A stretch of 64,000 nucleotides of DNA, from the NCBI RefSeq assembly GCF_018802765.1, contig NZ_CP069163.1, forward strand, positions 2,924,311 through 2,988,310. Direction: 5' to 3'. The notes beneath the pieces were generated by a model, which made no database searches, had not been told where the DNA came from, and worked only from the letters and a program-made list of their open reading frames with translations. The stretch comes from Paludibacterium sp. B53371. GTDB taxonomy: Bacteria > Pseudomonadota > Gammaproteobacteria > Burkholderiales > Chromobacteriaceae. Below are positions 50,948 through 60,496 of this stretch, one piece after another. Both the position numbers and the translations under genes were made by a program. How positions within the stretch are numbered: the stretch's first letter is position 1; the number at the start of each line of letters is the position of its first letter.

Positions 50948-51727
50948 TCAGCCGCCATCCGCGCGGACCACCAGCACATCGCTCTCGTCCTTCAGCCCGA
51001 CGCCGGTCAGCGCCAGCTCCCGTGCCCTCGTCAGCATCCAGGCCAGCTTCCTGGCTGCCAGACCGACCGGCAGGCCTTCGGGGCGGACATTGGACAGACA
51101 GTTGCGCTCAGCATCGAGTCGACCGACTTGCGGCGCATACGTCAGGTAGATGCCCAGGCTGTCAGGAGAAGACAGGCCCGGCCGCTCCCCGACCAGCAGC
51201 ACCACCATGCGAGCGCCGAGCGCCTGCCCCACCTCGTCCCCCAGCGCCACCCGCGCCTGGCTGGCCAACACCACAGGACCGGACCGCCAGCCGGCATCCT
51301 GCCACAACGGTCTTGCCTCGCACAGCAAGGGGACCGCATGCCGCTCGACCGCCTGCGCCGACAGACCATCGGCAATGACAAACACCAGTTCAGCCTGCGG
51401 CAAACGCTGCAATGTCTGCAGACTGTCCGCCGACAGGCGCCGACCGAGATCGGGCCGTTGCAGATAGATCCTTCTGTCACCGGCCTGACTGCAAACCGGC
51501 ACCGAGGCAAAACCATGCGATGACAGCGCCTTGGCGATGGCGGCCCAGTCGGCCTCAGCATGAACCGCGTCACGGGCCTCGGCGTGGGCCAGGGTAAAGC
51601 GCAGCACTTCACGACTTGGCAGGCTGCCGCCACTGCGCCCCAGCGCAATCCGTGCCGGCGTCAAACTGCTCAGCGCCTGCCAGGGGTCCTGGCGGCTGGC
51701 CGTTGGCTGGATGGCCTTGTCGCTCAT
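50948..51727 (-). CDS. eutC: Ethanolamine ammonia-lyase small subunit EutC
   Basis: 259-residue light subunit of the adenosylcobalamin-dependent lyase that splits ethanolamine to acetaldehyde and ammonia. LSSLTPARIALGRSGGSLPSREVLRFTLAHAEARDAVH (about 20-57) is the conserved EutC opening, continuing LVFVIADGLSAQAVERHAVPLL and LVGERPGLSSPDSLGIYLTY. The C-terminal RNCLSNVRPEGLPVGLAA holds part of the cobalamin contact. It overlaps eutB by ATGA. Confidence 0.95.
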   Translation of the reverse strand: MSDKAIQPTASRQDPWQALSSLTPARIALGRSGGSLPSREVLRFTLAHAEARDAVHAEADWAAIAKALSSHGFASVPVCSQAGDRRIYLQRPDLGRRLSADSLQTLQRLPQAELVFVIADGLSAQAVERHAVPLLCEARPLWQDAGWRSGPVVLASQARVALGDEVGQALGARMVVLLVGERPGLSSPDSLGIYLTYAPQVGRLDAERNCLSNVRPEGLPVGLAARKLAWMLTRARELALTGVGLKDESDVLVVRADGG

Positions 51728-53109
51728 GCCAGCTCCCGGCTCATCGCCAGCAAGGGGATGCCATTGTCGGGGGGCAACAGGGAGCCATCCGCGCGCGCAA
51801 TCTGCATTCGCTGCAACCAGGCCTCGAACTCGGGGGCACGCTGCAAGCCGAGCAGCTGACGCACGTAGAGCGCATCATGGAACGAGGTACTCTGATAATT
51901 GAGCATGATGTCATCAGCCCCCGGCACACCGATGATGAAATTGATCCCGGCCGTGGCGAGCAAGGTCAACAGGGTATCCATATCGTCCTGATCGGCCTCG
52001 GCGTGATTGGTGTAGCAAATGTCACAGCCCATGGGCAGTCCCATCAGCTTGCCGCAGAAGTGATCCTCCAGCCCGGCACGAATGATCTGCTTGCCGTCGT
52101 ACAGATATTCCGGGCCGATGAAGCCGACCACGGTATTCACCAGCAGCGGCTGGAAATGGCGAGCAACCGCATAGGCACGGGCCTCGCAGGTCTGTTGATC
52201 GACACCATGATGTGCATTGGCCGACAGGGCACTGCCCTGCCCGGTCTCGAAATACATGACGTTATTGCCCAGCGTTCCGCGTTGCAGCGACAAGGCAGCT
52301 TCGCGCGCCTCGCCCAGCAAGGCCAGATTGACGCCGAATCCGGCATTGGCCGCCTCGGTGCCGGCGATGGACTGGAAAACCAGATCGACCGGCGCACCGC
52401 GACGGATCAGTTCCAGGGTATTGGTCACATGGGTCAGCACACAGGTCTGGGTCGGGATCTCGAAACGCGCGCGAATACCGTCCATCAGGTACAGCAGGTC
52501 GTGAATCGCGCTCAGACTGTCGCTGGCCGGATTGACGCCGATGACCGCGTCGCCGGCGCCATACATCAGTCCGTCCAGGATCGAGGCAGCGATGCCACGG
52601 GCATCATCGGTCGGATGGTTAGGCTGTAGCCGCACCGCCAGATGGCCCGGCAGGCCGAGGGTATTGCGAAAGCGTGTCACCACCCGGCACTTTTTGGCCA
52701 CCAGAATCAGATCCTGGTTACGCATCAGCTTGCTGACCGCCGCTGCCATCTCCGGCGTGATCCCCGGTGCCACCCGGGCCAGCGTGTCGCCATCAGCCTG
52801 CTCGGAAAGCAGCCAGTCGCGAAAATCACCCACGGTCAGATGACGCAGCGGGGCAAAGGCGACGGCATCATGCCGGTCGATGATCAGCCGTGTGACCTCA
52901 TCGGCCTCATAGGGAATCAGGGCCTGCTCGAGGAAGGTGACCAGCGGCAGATCCGCCAGCAACATGCGCGCCACAATGCGTTCCTGAGCCGTCTCAGCCG
53001 CCACGCCGGCCAGGCAGTCACCCGCGCGCAATGGCGTGGCTTTCGCCATCAAGGTTTTCAGGTCGGCAAACTGGTAGCGACGCACGCCAACGGTAGAGGT
53101 ATAAGCCAT
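51724..53109 (-). CDS. eutB: Ethanolamine ammonia-lyase large subunit EutB
   Basis: 461-residue catalytic TIM-barrel subunit. The N-terminus (TSTVGVRRYQFADLKTLMAKA) and DAVIGVNPASDSLSAIHDLLYLMDGIR, THVTNTLELIRRGAPVDLVFQSIAGTEAANAGFG, MYFETGQGSALSANAHHGVDQQTCEARAYAVA and PEYLYDGKQIIRAGLEDHFCGKLMGLPMGCD are consecutive EutB landmarks (read here as separate short motifs). Translationally coupled to eutC. No microcompartment shell genes and no EutA reactivase are nearby. Confidence 0.96.
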   Translation of the reverse strand: MAYTSTVGVRRYQFADLKTLMAKATPLRAGDCLAGVAAETAQERIVARMLLADLPLVTFLEQALIPYEADEVTRLIIDRHDAVAFAPLRHLTVGDFRDWLLSEQADGDTLARVAPGITPEMAAAVSKLMRNQDLILVAKKCRVVTRFRNTLGLPGHLAVRLQPNHPTDDARGIAASILDGLMYGAGDAVIGVNPASDSLSAIHDLLYLMDGIRARFEIPTQTCVLTHVTNTLELIRRGAPVDLVFQSIAGTEAANAGFGVNLALLGEAREAALSLQRGTLGNNVMYFETGQGSALSANAHHGVDQQTCEARAYAVARHFQPLLVNTVVGFIGPEYLYDGKQIIRAGLEDHFCGKLMGLPMGCDICYTNHAEADQDDMDTLLTLLATAGINFIIGVPGADDIMLNYQSTSFHDALYVRQLLGLQRAPEFEAWLQRMQIARADGSLLPPDNGIPLLAMSRELA

Positions 53110-53145
53110 GACGGTTGCGGGCGCCGTAACGCCCGCCCTGTGCAG

Positions 53146-54543
53146 TTAACGGGTTTCTGCCGGTGCCAGATTCCCTTCCAGCAAGGCATCCGGTGCGGCG
53201 GCGGCACGATGGTGCGAAGTCAGGCGATAGTAAACATAGCCGGCCAGCAACATCACGGCGAAAATCGCCGCCAGAAGCTGATTGTAGTACACCATGGCCA
53301 GCAGACAGCCGACGGACAGGCTGAGGGCAATCGCCGGTACCAGCGGATAGGCCGGTGCACGGAAGGGGCGCGGCAGCAGCGGTTCGCTGCGGCGCAGCTT
53401 GAACAGCGCCAGCATGGAGACGATGTACATCACGATGGCGCCAAAGACCGACAGCGTGACGATATTGGCCGTCAGCGGCTGCCCGGCAATCACAATCAGG
53501 TTGTCGCTGAAGATCGCGGCGATGCCGATCACGCCACCGGCCAGAATGGCGCGGTGCGGGGTCTTGAAACGTGGATGCACGGCGGCCAGCCAGGGCGGCA
53601 GGAAGCCGGCACGGGCCAGGGCAAAGATCTGGCGCGAGTACCCCATGATGATGCCGTGGAACGAGGCGATCAGGCCGAACAGCCCGAGCCAGACCAGCAT
53701 GTGCAGCCAGCCGCTGTGGCTGCCGACGATGCGCTTCATGGCCTGAGGCAGCGGGTCGTTGATATTCGCCAGGGTGCGCCAGTCACCGACGCCGCCGGCA
53801 AACACCATGACGCCCAGCGCCAGCACCACCAGCGTCAGGATGCCGGCGATATAGGCCACCGGAATGGTGCGCTGCGGATCTTTGGCCTCCTCGGCGGCCA
53901 TGGCAGCGCCCTCGATGGCCAGAAAGAACCAGATGGCAAACGGCACGGCAGCCAGCATGCCGGCCAGCGCGCCGGGATGAAACTGATCCTGTCCGGCCCA
54001 GCCCGCCTGGGTAAAGTGCGCCCAGGAAAAGCCGGGGGCCACCACGCCCATGAACACCAGCAGCTCGATAATCGCCAGCACGGTGACCAGCAGCTCGAAG
54101 GTCGCGGCAATGCTCACGCCAAGGATATTCAGTGTCATGAACACCCCGTAGCAGCCGACGGCCACCCACTTGGGGCTCAGCTCGGGGAACTGGACGTTCA
54201 GATAGGCGCCGATGGCCAGGGCAATGGCCGGCGGTGCGAAGACGAACTCGCACAAGGTCGCCAGGCCGGCGATGAAGCCCCCCAGGGGACCGAAGGCCCG
54301 CCGGGCATAGGCGAAGGGACCACCGGCATGCGGAATCGAGGTCGTCAGCTCAGTAAAGCTGAAAATGAATGCGGTATACATGATGGCCACCACCAGTGCC
54401 GCCACCATGAATCCCATCGTACCGGCGCTGGCCCAGCCATAGCTCCAGCCGAAGTACTCACCGGAAATCACCAGCCCGACGGCAATGCCCCAAAGCTGCC
54501 AGGGGCCGAGGCGCTGCGCCAGTCCTCCTTGTGCTGAACTCAT
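53146..54543 (-). CDS. Ethanolamine permease (APC superfamily)
   Basis: 465-residue amino-acid/polyamine/organocation transporter with about 12 membrane helices. GPWQLWGIAVGLVISGEYFGWSYGWASAG is the ethanolamine-permease N-terminus, with the GEYFGW motif of that subfamily. FAYARRAFGPLGGFIAGLATLCEF and AIEGAAMAAEEAKDPQRTIP follow. It is first in the operon with eutBC (37 bases before eutB), supplying substrate. The promoter should lie in the 220 bases shared with the divergent regulator. Confidence 0.9.
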   Translation of the reverse strand: MSSAQGGLAQRLGPWQLWGIAVGLVISGEYFGWSYGWASAGTMGFMVAALVVAIMYTAFIFSFTELTTSIPHAGGPFAYARRAFGPLGGFIAGLATLCEFVFAPPAIALAIGAYLNVQFPELSPKWVAVGCYGVFMTLNILGVSIAATFELLVTVLAIIELLVFMGVVAPGFSWAHFTQAGWAGQDQFHPGALAGMLAAVPFAIWFFLAIEGAAMAAEEAKDPQRTIPVAYIAGILTLVVLALGVMVFAGGVGDWRTLANINDPLPQAMKRIVGSHSGWLHMLVWLGLFGLIASFHGIIMGYSRQIFALARAGFLPPWLAAVHPRFKTPHRAILAGGVIGIAAIFSDNLIVIAGQPLTANIVTLSVFGAIVMYIVSMLALFKLRRSEPLLPRPFRAPAYPLVPAIALSLSVGCLLAMVYYNQLLAAIFAVMLLAGYVYYRLTSHHRAAAAPDALLEGNLAPAETR

Positions 54544-54670
54544 CTGCTTGCTCCCATACAGGTTAATGACGCAATGAGCATAGGCATGGCCGGACGGGCA
54601 ACGTTATCAGAAATCGGAAAATATGCTGCACCGCAAAAAGGCAGCATGCACCGAAATCGGTCACGGTCCG

Positions 54671-54701
54671 CGGAGACCCCCCGCTCTGAGCGGTCTCTCC
54701 G
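54671..54701. promoter_or_regulatory. Imperfect hairpin in the eut divergent regulatory region
   Basis: GGAGACC...CCGCT-CTG-AGCGG...TCTCTCC forms nested inverted repeats between the permease and the AraC-type regulator. It could be a regulator site or an RNA structure; no T-run follows, so a terminator is unlikely. Confidence 0.4.
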
Positions 54702-54763
54702 GGCATGGCTGCAGGCATGATGCTTGCAAGGCAGAAGCCAAACCGTGTCATTTGGGGTGAGAC

Positions 54764-55681
54764 ATGAATCGCTTTCAACAGCGTCGGCTCGATGACGTGG
54801 ATGAGCAGGCCAACAGTATCAGCGCCTGGCAACAGGCCTACCTGCAACTGAGTGATGGCCCCTTCCACGGTCAGCTGGACGAAATCTGCAGCGGACAGGT
54901 GCAGTTATTTCATGAATACACCAGCCTGGCCACCTGGCAACAGTGTCAGCCCTGGCGAACGGCCATCTGGTTCGGCCTGCCCTCGGACCCCGAGGTAGTG
55001 GGACTGCACTATGCCGGGCGCCCCATGAGCGGGCAGCCTTTACTGATCTGCCCGGCAGGGCAGGATTTCGATTTGCGCACACCGGGCGACTTCGGCATTT
55101 TCGGGCTGGTGGTCGATCAGGCATGGCTGGGCGAGGTCGCGGCACGTCACGGCCTGCCCTGTCAGCTGCCGGCCGCGCCGGCAGCCCTGCCCTTGTCCGG
55201 GCAGGCCTACTGGCATCTCGGTCATCATCTGCGCCTGCTACTGGCACAGCCACCCGACCGGCAGCACGCGCCACTGGAAATCCAGACCGAGCCCCTGCTG
55301 GTGAGCCTGTTGCGTCTGCTGGCCAGTACCAGGCTGCCCAGCCTGCCGGCGCCCACCCGCCACTGGGCCGTCATGGAGCGGGCGCGCGCGCTGATTGCCG
55401 ATGAGCAGCACGGCGTCCATGACGTACAGACACTGGCGCGGCGTCTTTACCTGACACGACGCACGCTGCAGAACCTGACACAGGAAACGCTGGGCATCAC
55501 GCCGCTGGCACTGATTCATGCCATCCGGCTGCAGGCGTTGCGCCGCGATCTGCGCGATCCGGCACAGGCTGCCATCCCGCTGGCGGAGCTGGCCTCCCGG
55601 CACGATTTCTGGCATGCCGGACAACTGGCTCAGAGCTATCGGCGCCACTTTGGCGAAGGGCTGCGTCCTGGCAGGCGTTGA
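54764..55681 (+). CDS. AraC-family transcriptional regulator, EutR-like
   Basis: 305-residue regulator. The N-terminal 180 residues start MNRFQQRRLDDVDEQANSIS, resembling the ligand-sensing domain of EutR-type proteins. The C-terminal AraC double HTH (about 205-305) includes VHDVQTLARRLYLTRRTLQNL and ETLGITPLALIHAIRLQALRRDL, then HDFWHAGQLAQSYRRHFGEGL. Divergent from the ethanolamine operon, it probably activates it in response to ethanolamine and cobalamin, as EutR does in enteric bacteria (inference). GGGGTGAG precedes the ATG. Confidence 0.85.
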   Translation: MNRFQQRRLDDVDEQANSISAWQQAYLQLSDGPFHGQLDEICSGQVQLFHEYTSLATWQQCQPWRTAIWFGLPSDPEVVGLHYAGRPMSGQPLLICPAGQDFDLRTPGDFGIFGLVVDQAWLGEVAARHGLPCQLPAAPAALPLSGQAYWHLGHHLRLLLAQPPDRQHAPLEIQTEPLLVSLLRLLASTRLPSLPAPTRHWAVMERARALIADEQHGVHDVQTLARRLYLTRRTLQNLTQETLGITPLALIHAIRLQALRRDLRDPAQAAIPLAELASRHDFWHAGQLAQSYRRHFGEGLRPGRR

Positions 55682-55712
55682 CAGGCGCGCTGCCTCAACC
55701 GCTGTCCTGTGC

Positions 55713-56714
55713 TCACCCCGCTGGCCTAACGTTCAGTTGCAGCGCGCCCCGTAGCGTCAGGGCCTGCTCCAGGGCGGGGCTCAACGCCGCACGCTGAAAC
55801 TGCAGTTCCGGCTGAATCAGCGCCGAGCTGGTCCACATCGATTGCACCGTGAGTTCTGCCTTTCCCCGGCCATCGTGCTTCAATTGCGCCAGCAGTCGGG
55901 AAAAGCCATCCACGGCACTTCGTTCATGTGCACCACCCTCCGACCGCAGATAGTCATCCAGCTCGCGAGTCCATTGCATGCACAGCCCCAGGTCCGCCGT
56001 GTCGTCCAGTTTGCCCAGCACCTTGCCGATCACCTGTTGCAACAGATCCTTCATGAAATGCGACTGTTCCAGCAACGTGGCTTTTGCCAGCAATGCCGGA
56101 TTTGGGTCAGATGCGGGTCCGGACGACGGTGCAGCCACTGCTGGGCTGGCGAATGCACGGAACACTTCTGCGGTACGATCTAACGAAGTGCGAAACACGC
56201 CCTCTCCCGTGGCAGAACGCATGACTTTGTCCGGGAAGGCATCGAACATCCGGGCACAGGCGAGACGCATGTCCGTGTTAAGCGCACACGCGTCCCACAG
56301 ACGGGAAAACCGCACCGTGACCGGCGACATGGCCATGGCCATGGCCATGGCCAGCATCGCATTAAATATCTGCTTGCTGGCCTCCGTCGGCGTCACGCTC
56401 CCGGATGGTCCATCAATACAAATCGCGCCCGGTCTGGCGCGCGGGGCAAGCCTCGATCCAACCGGCCTCCTCTCCACGCCCGTGGACAAGTCCGCCGACT
56501 GGCGAATGCCCTCAGGGCGAGCCCGCCGGACCGGGTTCGAACGCAGGCAGACCGTCTCATCGGGCAGCGATGTCTCGCGCACAAAATCGCCGGCGGCCGC
56601 AACGGGGCGCATGGTCAGGGTATGAGAGCGATAGCGGGCGATAGCCACGTCCGGCGCAACGGCAGCGGATTGAGGGAGACCGGCAGTACTCAAAGTGGTA
56701 GAGACTGAAAGCAT
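55713..56714 (-). CDS. Hypothetical protein with in-frame hexanucleotide repeat
   Basis: 333-residue protein that I do not recognise. No signal peptide or membrane helix is evident. The N-terminal third is Ala/Ser/Arg-rich and looks disordered. A MAMAMAMS run at about residues 124-131 is encoded by CATGGC repeats. The middle (SRLWDACALNTDMRLACARMF) and the C-terminal half from about 205 (LLEQSHFMKDLLQQVIGKVLG, LGLCMQWTRELDDYLRSEGG) look helical. AAGGCG lies six bases upstream of the ATG, which argues that it is real. A convergent neighbour is the eut regulator. A secreted effector-type protein is one possibility, unsupported by any motif. Confidence 0.65.
   Translation of the reverse strand: MLSVSTTLSTAGLPQSAAVAPDVAIARYRSHTLTMRPVAAAGDFVRETSLPDETVCLRSNPVRRARPEGIRQSADLSTGVERRPVGSRLAPRARPGAICIDGPSGSVTPTEASKQIFNAMLAMAMAMAMSPVTVRFSRLWDACALNTDMRLACARMFDAFPDKVMRSATGEGVFRTSLDRTAEVFRAFASPAVAAPSSGPASDPNPALLAKATLLEQSHFMKDLLQQVIGKVLGKLDDTADLGLCMQWTRELDDYLRSEGGAHERSAVDGFSRLLAQLKHDGRGKAELTVQSMWTSSALIQPELQFQRAALSPALEQALTLRGALQLNVRPAG
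56328..56351. repeat. Four tandem CATGGC hexamers
   Basis: Perfect CATGGC repeated four times inside the 333-residue gene. The six-base unit preserves frame, giving alternating Met-Ala in the product. Confidence 0.92.
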
Positions 56715-56884
56715 TTTTTCGCCTTTATCTGATTGAAAATCAGAGTGTCCACACGGCGAGCAGCAGAGGCTTTGGAATTATGGCCAGGATTTTGGCATCT
56801 GCACGATGACGTGCGGCCATGAAAGCACAGGGCCGCGGCCACACACAGCAAGGTGCGACCGCGGCCCCGGAGGACGGCGAGGGG

Positions 56885-57976
56885 TCAGACGTTGAACAGG
56901 AAGTGCATTACATCGCCGTCCTTGACGATGTATTCCTTGCCTTCGACGCGCATCTTGCCGGCTTCCTTGGCCTTGGCTTCACCGCCCAGTGCCACGAAGT
57001 CCTCGAAGCTGATCACCTGGGCGCGGATGAAGCCGCGCTCGAAGTCGGTGTGGATCACCCCGGCTGCCTGCGGGGCGGTGGCGCCCACGGCCACGGTCCA
57101 GGCGCGCACTTCCTTCACCCCGGCGGTGAAGTAGGTCTGCAGGCCCAGCAGCTTGTAGCCAGCACGGATCAGTCGATTCAGACCCGGCTCTTCCAGGCCC
57201 ATGTCGGCGAGGAATTCGGTCTTGTCGGCATCATCCAGATCGGCAATTTCCGATTCGATGGCGGCACACAGCGCCACGACCGGAGCGCCTTCGGCATCAG
57301 CCAGCTTTTGCAATGCATCCAGGTGCGGGTTGTTGTGGAAGCCGTCTTCCGCCACGTTGGCCACATACATGGCCGGCTTGATGGTCAGCAGGCAGTAGGG
57401 CTTGAGCAGCTCGATTTCTTCCACATCCAGGCCCATGCTGCGTGCCGGCTTGCCCTGATCAAGGTGGCTGCGCAGCTTTTCCAGCAGGGCGATGGCCTTG
57501 ATGGCTTCCTTGTCGCCCGACTTGGCTTTTTTGCCATCGCGCTGGATGGCTTTTTCGACGGTGGCCAGGTCCGCCAGCGCCAGCTCGGTGCCGATGGTCT
57601 CGATGTCCGAGATCGGGTCGACGCGGCCGGCAACATGCACCACGTTTTCGTCATCGAAGCAGCGAACGACGTTGACGATGGCGTCTGTTTCGCGAATGTT
57701 GGCCAGGAACTGGTTGCCCAGCCCTTCGCCGCGCGAGGCACCGGCGACCAGACCGGCGATGTCGACGAATTCGACGATGGCCGGCTGCATGCGCTGCGGA
57801 TTGACGATGGCCGCCAGTTGCGCCATGCGCGTATCCGGCACTTCGACGATGCCGACGTTCGGCTCGATGGTGCAGAACGGGTAGTTGGCCGCTTCAATGC
57901 CGGCCTTGGTCAGGGCATTGAACAGGGTGGACTTGCCGACATTGGGCAGACCGACGATGCCGCACTTGAGACTCAT
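56885..57976 (-). CDS. ychF: Redox-regulated ATPase YchF (Obg-like)
   Basis: 363-residue P-loop protein of the Obg/YchF group, which binds ATP rather than GTP and associates with ribosomes. G1 is [19 protein letters not shown]3 is [17 protein letters not shown], and the usual NKxD G4 motif reads NVAED, as expected for YchF. The C-terminal TGS domain ends [18 protein letters not shown]. The start at 57976 is the conserved MSLKCGIVG; a longer frame exists. Adjacent to pth, a widely conserved pair. Confidence 0.96.
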   Translation of the reverse strand: MSLKCGIVGLPNVGKSTLFNALTKAGIEAANYPFCTIEPNVGIVEVPDTRMAQLAAIVNPQRMQPAIVEFVDIAGLVAGASRGEGLGNQFLANIRETDAIVNVVRCFDDENVVHVAGRVDPISDIETIGTELALADLATVEKAIQRDGKKAKSGDKEAIKAIALLEKLRSHLDQGKPARSMGLDVEEIELLKPYCLLTIKPAMYVANVAEDGFHNNPHLDALQKLADAEGAPVVALCAAIESEIADLDDADKTEFLADMGLEEPGLNRLIRAGYKLLGLQTYFTAGVKEVRAWTVAVGATAPQAAGVIHTDFERGFIRAQVISFEDFVALGGEAKAKEAGKMRVEGKEYIVKDGDVMHFLFNV

Positions 57977-58024
57977 GAGCGCTTTCCTTTCGTTGTCGGG
58001 CAGTGTACTCACTGCCCGCGAGAT

Positions 58025-58609
58025 TCATTTGGCTGCGGTGTGCAGCGTTTTCATGGCACCGGCCATGTCACCGGCCAGGGCCTGCGGCAGGACGCGCAAG
58101 GACGCCACGATGGCCTCATCGATGGCCGTCTGCTCTTCTGCCCGCGGCTTTTTCAGCACGAAGTTGACCACTTCGTTGCGATCGCCCGGATGACCGATCC
58201 CCAGGCGCAAGCGCCAGAAGTCCTGAGTTCCCAGCTTGGCGATGATGTCGCGCAGCCCATTATGACCGCCGTGGCCACCGCCCTGCTTGAAGCGGGCACT
58301 ACCGGGCGGCAGGTCGAGTTCATCATGCACCACCAGGATTTCATTGGGCAGGATTTTGTAGAATCGCGCCAGCGCCACGACGGCCTGGCCCGAGAGATTC
58401 ATGAAGGTGGCCGGTTTGAGCAGCCACAGATCGCCACCACCCGGCAGGCTGGCTCGCGCCGCCTCGCCGAAGAACTTGCTCTCCGCACGGAAGGTCTGCT
58501 TGTAGTCCCAGGCCAGCTCGTCCAACAGCCAAAAGCCCGCATTGTGGCGGGTACGTTGATATTCAGGCCCGGGGTTGCCCAGACCGACAACCAGTTTGAT
58601 CGCTGTCAT
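58025..58609 (-). CDS. pth: Peptidyl-tRNA hydrolase
   Basis: 194-residue cytosolic enzyme that frees tRNA from stalled peptidyl-tRNA. [28 protein letters not shown] contains the catalytic His near residue 23 and the conserved Asn11-equivalent. [15 protein letters not shown] and [31 protein letters not shown] (short segments) carry the active-site Asp and the substrate-binding Asn residues. Lies between rplY and ychF. Confidence 0.97.
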   Translation of the reverse strand: MTAIKLVVGLGNPGPEYQRTRHNAGFWLLDELAWDYKQTFRAESKFFGEAARASLPGGGDLWLLKPATFMNLSGQAVVALARFYKILPNEILVVHDELDLPPGSARFKQGGGHGGHNGLRDIIAKLGTQDFWRLRLGIGHPGDRNEVVNFVLKKPRAEEQTAIDEAIVASLRVLPQALAGDMAGAMKTLHTAAK

Positions 58610-58651
58610 GGTGTGTCTTCAACACGCAAACAGGGGAAAACCCCATACAGT

Positions 58652-58692
58652 AAAAAGCCCGCGGCGAACCGCAAGGGCACGCAGCGGGCTTT
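58652..58692 (-). terminator. Terminator after rplY
   Basis: AAAGCCCGC and GCGGGCTTT pair on the minus strand across a structured loop and lead into a T-run, 15 bases past the rplY stop. Confidence 0.82.
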
Positions 58693-58706
58693 GACCGTCG
58701 CCGAAA

Positions 58707-59324
58707 TTACTCGGCAGCAGCCTCGCCTTCACCGGCAGCAGCCGCTTCAATCACGCCGCGCGGCACAACAGCCTGGGCAACCACGGCGTTGTCGCCACGG
58801 GCCAGCAGGGTGATTTCGACGCCAGCCGGCAGCTTCAGATCGCTCAGGTGCACGGAGGCGCCTGCTTCGATGGTCGACAGGTCGACTTCGATGAAGTGCG
58901 GGATCTGGTTCGGCAGGGCACGAACGTCAACATCGTTCACCACGTGGGTGATCTTGGCGCCTTGAACCTTGACGGCCGGCGATGCATCGGCGTTCACGAA
59001 GTGCAGCGGAACACGTACGTGCATCGGGGCGTTCAGGTCAACGCGCTGGAAATCGATGTGCAGCACTTGCTGCTTGTACGGGTGCATCTGGAAGTCGCGC
59101 AGCAGCACGGATTCCTTCTGACCATCCACGACCAGGGTCAGGATGCCGCTGTGGAAATCTTCTTCCTTCAGCGCATAGAACACCGGGTTGTGTTCCAGGA
59201 CGATGGATTCGGCAGCCTTGTCGCCACCGTAGATAACGCCCGGCAATTTGCCAGCATGACGCAGGCGGCGGCTCGCACCCGTACCCATCTCTTCACGCTT
59301 GGCAGCAATCAGTTCGTAAGACAT
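58707..59324 (-). CDS. rplY: 50S ribosomal protein L25/general stress protein Ctc
   Basis: 205-residue long form of L25, which binds 5S rRNA. The N-terminal L25 domain (MSYELIAAKREEMGTGASRRLRHAGKLPGVIYG) spans about the first 95 residues. The C-terminal TL5/Ctc domain includes HVRVPLHFVNADASPAVKVQG and IPHFIEVDLSTIEAGASVHLSDL. The Ala/Glu-rich tail (AAAAGEGEAAAE) is common. Located 104 bases downstream of prs. Confidence 0.96.
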   Translation of the reverse strand: MSYELIAAKREEMGTGASRRLRHAGKLPGVIYGGDKAAESIVLEHNPVFYALKEEDFHSGILTLVVDGQKESVLLRDFQMHPYKQQVLHIDFQRVDLNAPMHVRVPLHFVNADASPAVKVQGAKITHVVNDVDVRALPNQIPHFIEVDLSTIEAGASVHLSDLKLPAGVEITLLARGDNAVVAQAVVPRGVIEAAAAGEGEAAAE

Positions 59325-59428
59325 TGAAATACTCCATTCAAGTTAAAGGCATTCCCCCTGCCGCGACCAGCTGGAGGAATGTTTTTCCGGTTGCCCGGAA
59401 ATTCGCGGCATGCCCGCAGGCCGCCATG

Positions 59429-60412
59429 TTACGGCAGGCAGGCGCCCGACGAAACCAATTCTTCGTTGAAGAGATAGGAAACCGACTCTTCGTTGTTGAT
59501 CCTGCGCAGCGTTTCAGCCAGCAGACCGGCAATGGAGACCACACGGATCTTCTCGCACTGCAGCGCCTGGGCGGTCAGCGGGATGGTATCGGTGATCACG
59601 ACCTGGTCGATGTCCGAGTGGCTGATGCGGTCCACCGCCTGGCCCGAGAATACCGGGTGGGTGGCATAGGCCAGCACGCGCTGGGCGCCGCGCTCTTTCA
59701 GCGCGGAAGCCGCTTTGCACAGCGTGTTGGCGGTATCGATCATGTCGTCGACGATCAGGCAGGTACGGCCGGAAACGTCACCGATGATGTTCATGACTTC
59801 CGCCACGTTGGCCTTGGGACGACGTTTGTCGATGATGGCCAGGTCGGTGTTCAGGGCCTTGGCCATGGCACGGGCACGGACCACACCGCCGACATCCGGG
59901 CTGACCACGATCAGGTCTTCGATGCGCTGGGCGCGCATGTCCTTCAGCAGCACCGGGGTGGCATAGACGTTGTCCACCGGCATGTCGAAGAAACCCTGGA
60001 TCTGGTCGGCATGCAGGTCAACGGTCAGCACGCGGTCGATGCCGGCAGAGGTCAGCATGTTGGCCACCAGCTTGGCCGAGATCGGTACGCGGGCCGAACG
60101 CGGGCGACGGTCCTGGCGGGCATAGCCGAAATAGGGGATGGCGGCGGTGATGCGACCGGCAGAGGCCCGGCGCAGCGCATCGGCCATCGCCAGGATTTCC
60201 ATCAGATTGTCATTGGTGGGGGCACAGGTGGACTGCAGGATGAACACATCTCGACCGCGGACATTTTCCAGCAACTCGAGGGCAACCTCCCCGTCGCTGA
60301 AGCGGCCGACATCCGCTCTGCCGAGCGAGATATCGAGGTGCTTTACCACATTTTGTGCGAGTTCCGGATTTGCCGTACCGGTGAAAACCATCAAACTGTC
60401 GTATGCCGCCAT
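59429..60412 (-). CDS. prs: Ribose-phosphate pyrophosphokinase (PRPP synthetase)
   Basis: 327-residue cytosolic enzyme making PRPP from ribose-5-phosphate and [26 protein letters not shown], the ATP/metal loop [43 protein letters not shown] and the PRPP-binding [18 protein letters not shown] (about 218-235) are all present. A hairpin lies 22-56 bases upstream of its start, between it and tRNA-Gln. Confidence 0.97.
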   Translation of the reverse strand: MAAYDSLMVFTGTANPELAQNVVKHLDISLGRADVGRFSDGEVALELLENVRGRDVFILQSTCAPTNDNLMEILAMADALRRASAGRITAAIPYFGYARQDRRPRSARVPISAKLVANMLTSAGIDRVLTVDLHADQIQGFFDMPVDNVYATPVLLKDMRAQRIEDLIVVSPDVGGVVRARAMAKALNTDLAIIDKRRPKANVAEVMNIIGDVSGRTCLIVDDMIDTANTLCKAASALKERGAQRVLAYATHPVFSGQAVDRISHSDIDQVVITDTIPLTAQALQCEKIRVVSIAGLLAETLRRINNEESVSYLFNEELVSSGACLP

Positions 60413-60434
60413 GTCGTCGCCCCAACTGGAATAA

Positions 60435-60468
60435 AGAAAAAGCGTGTAAGGAAACTTACACGCTTTTA
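60435..60468 (-). terminator. Hairpin terminator or leader between tRNA-Gln and prs
   Basis: AAAGCGTGTAAG-TTTC-CTTACACGCTTT (12-base-pair stem) is followed on the minus strand by TTTCTTTA. It could end the lolB-ispE-tRNA transcript, or act as a leader structure for prs, whose start is only 22 bases further on. Confidence 0.75.
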
Positions 60469-60496
60469 TTCTGGTTCTCTAGCATAGAGAAAACTG

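Noticed and set aside
52642-54537. 631-codon plus-strand frame over eutB and the permease
   Set aside because: Antisense shadow; no domain, biased composition.
56328-56351. Hexamer repeat as a CRISPR or phase-variation switch
   Set aside because: No spacers, and a six-base unit cannot shift frame; treated as an in-frame coding repeat.
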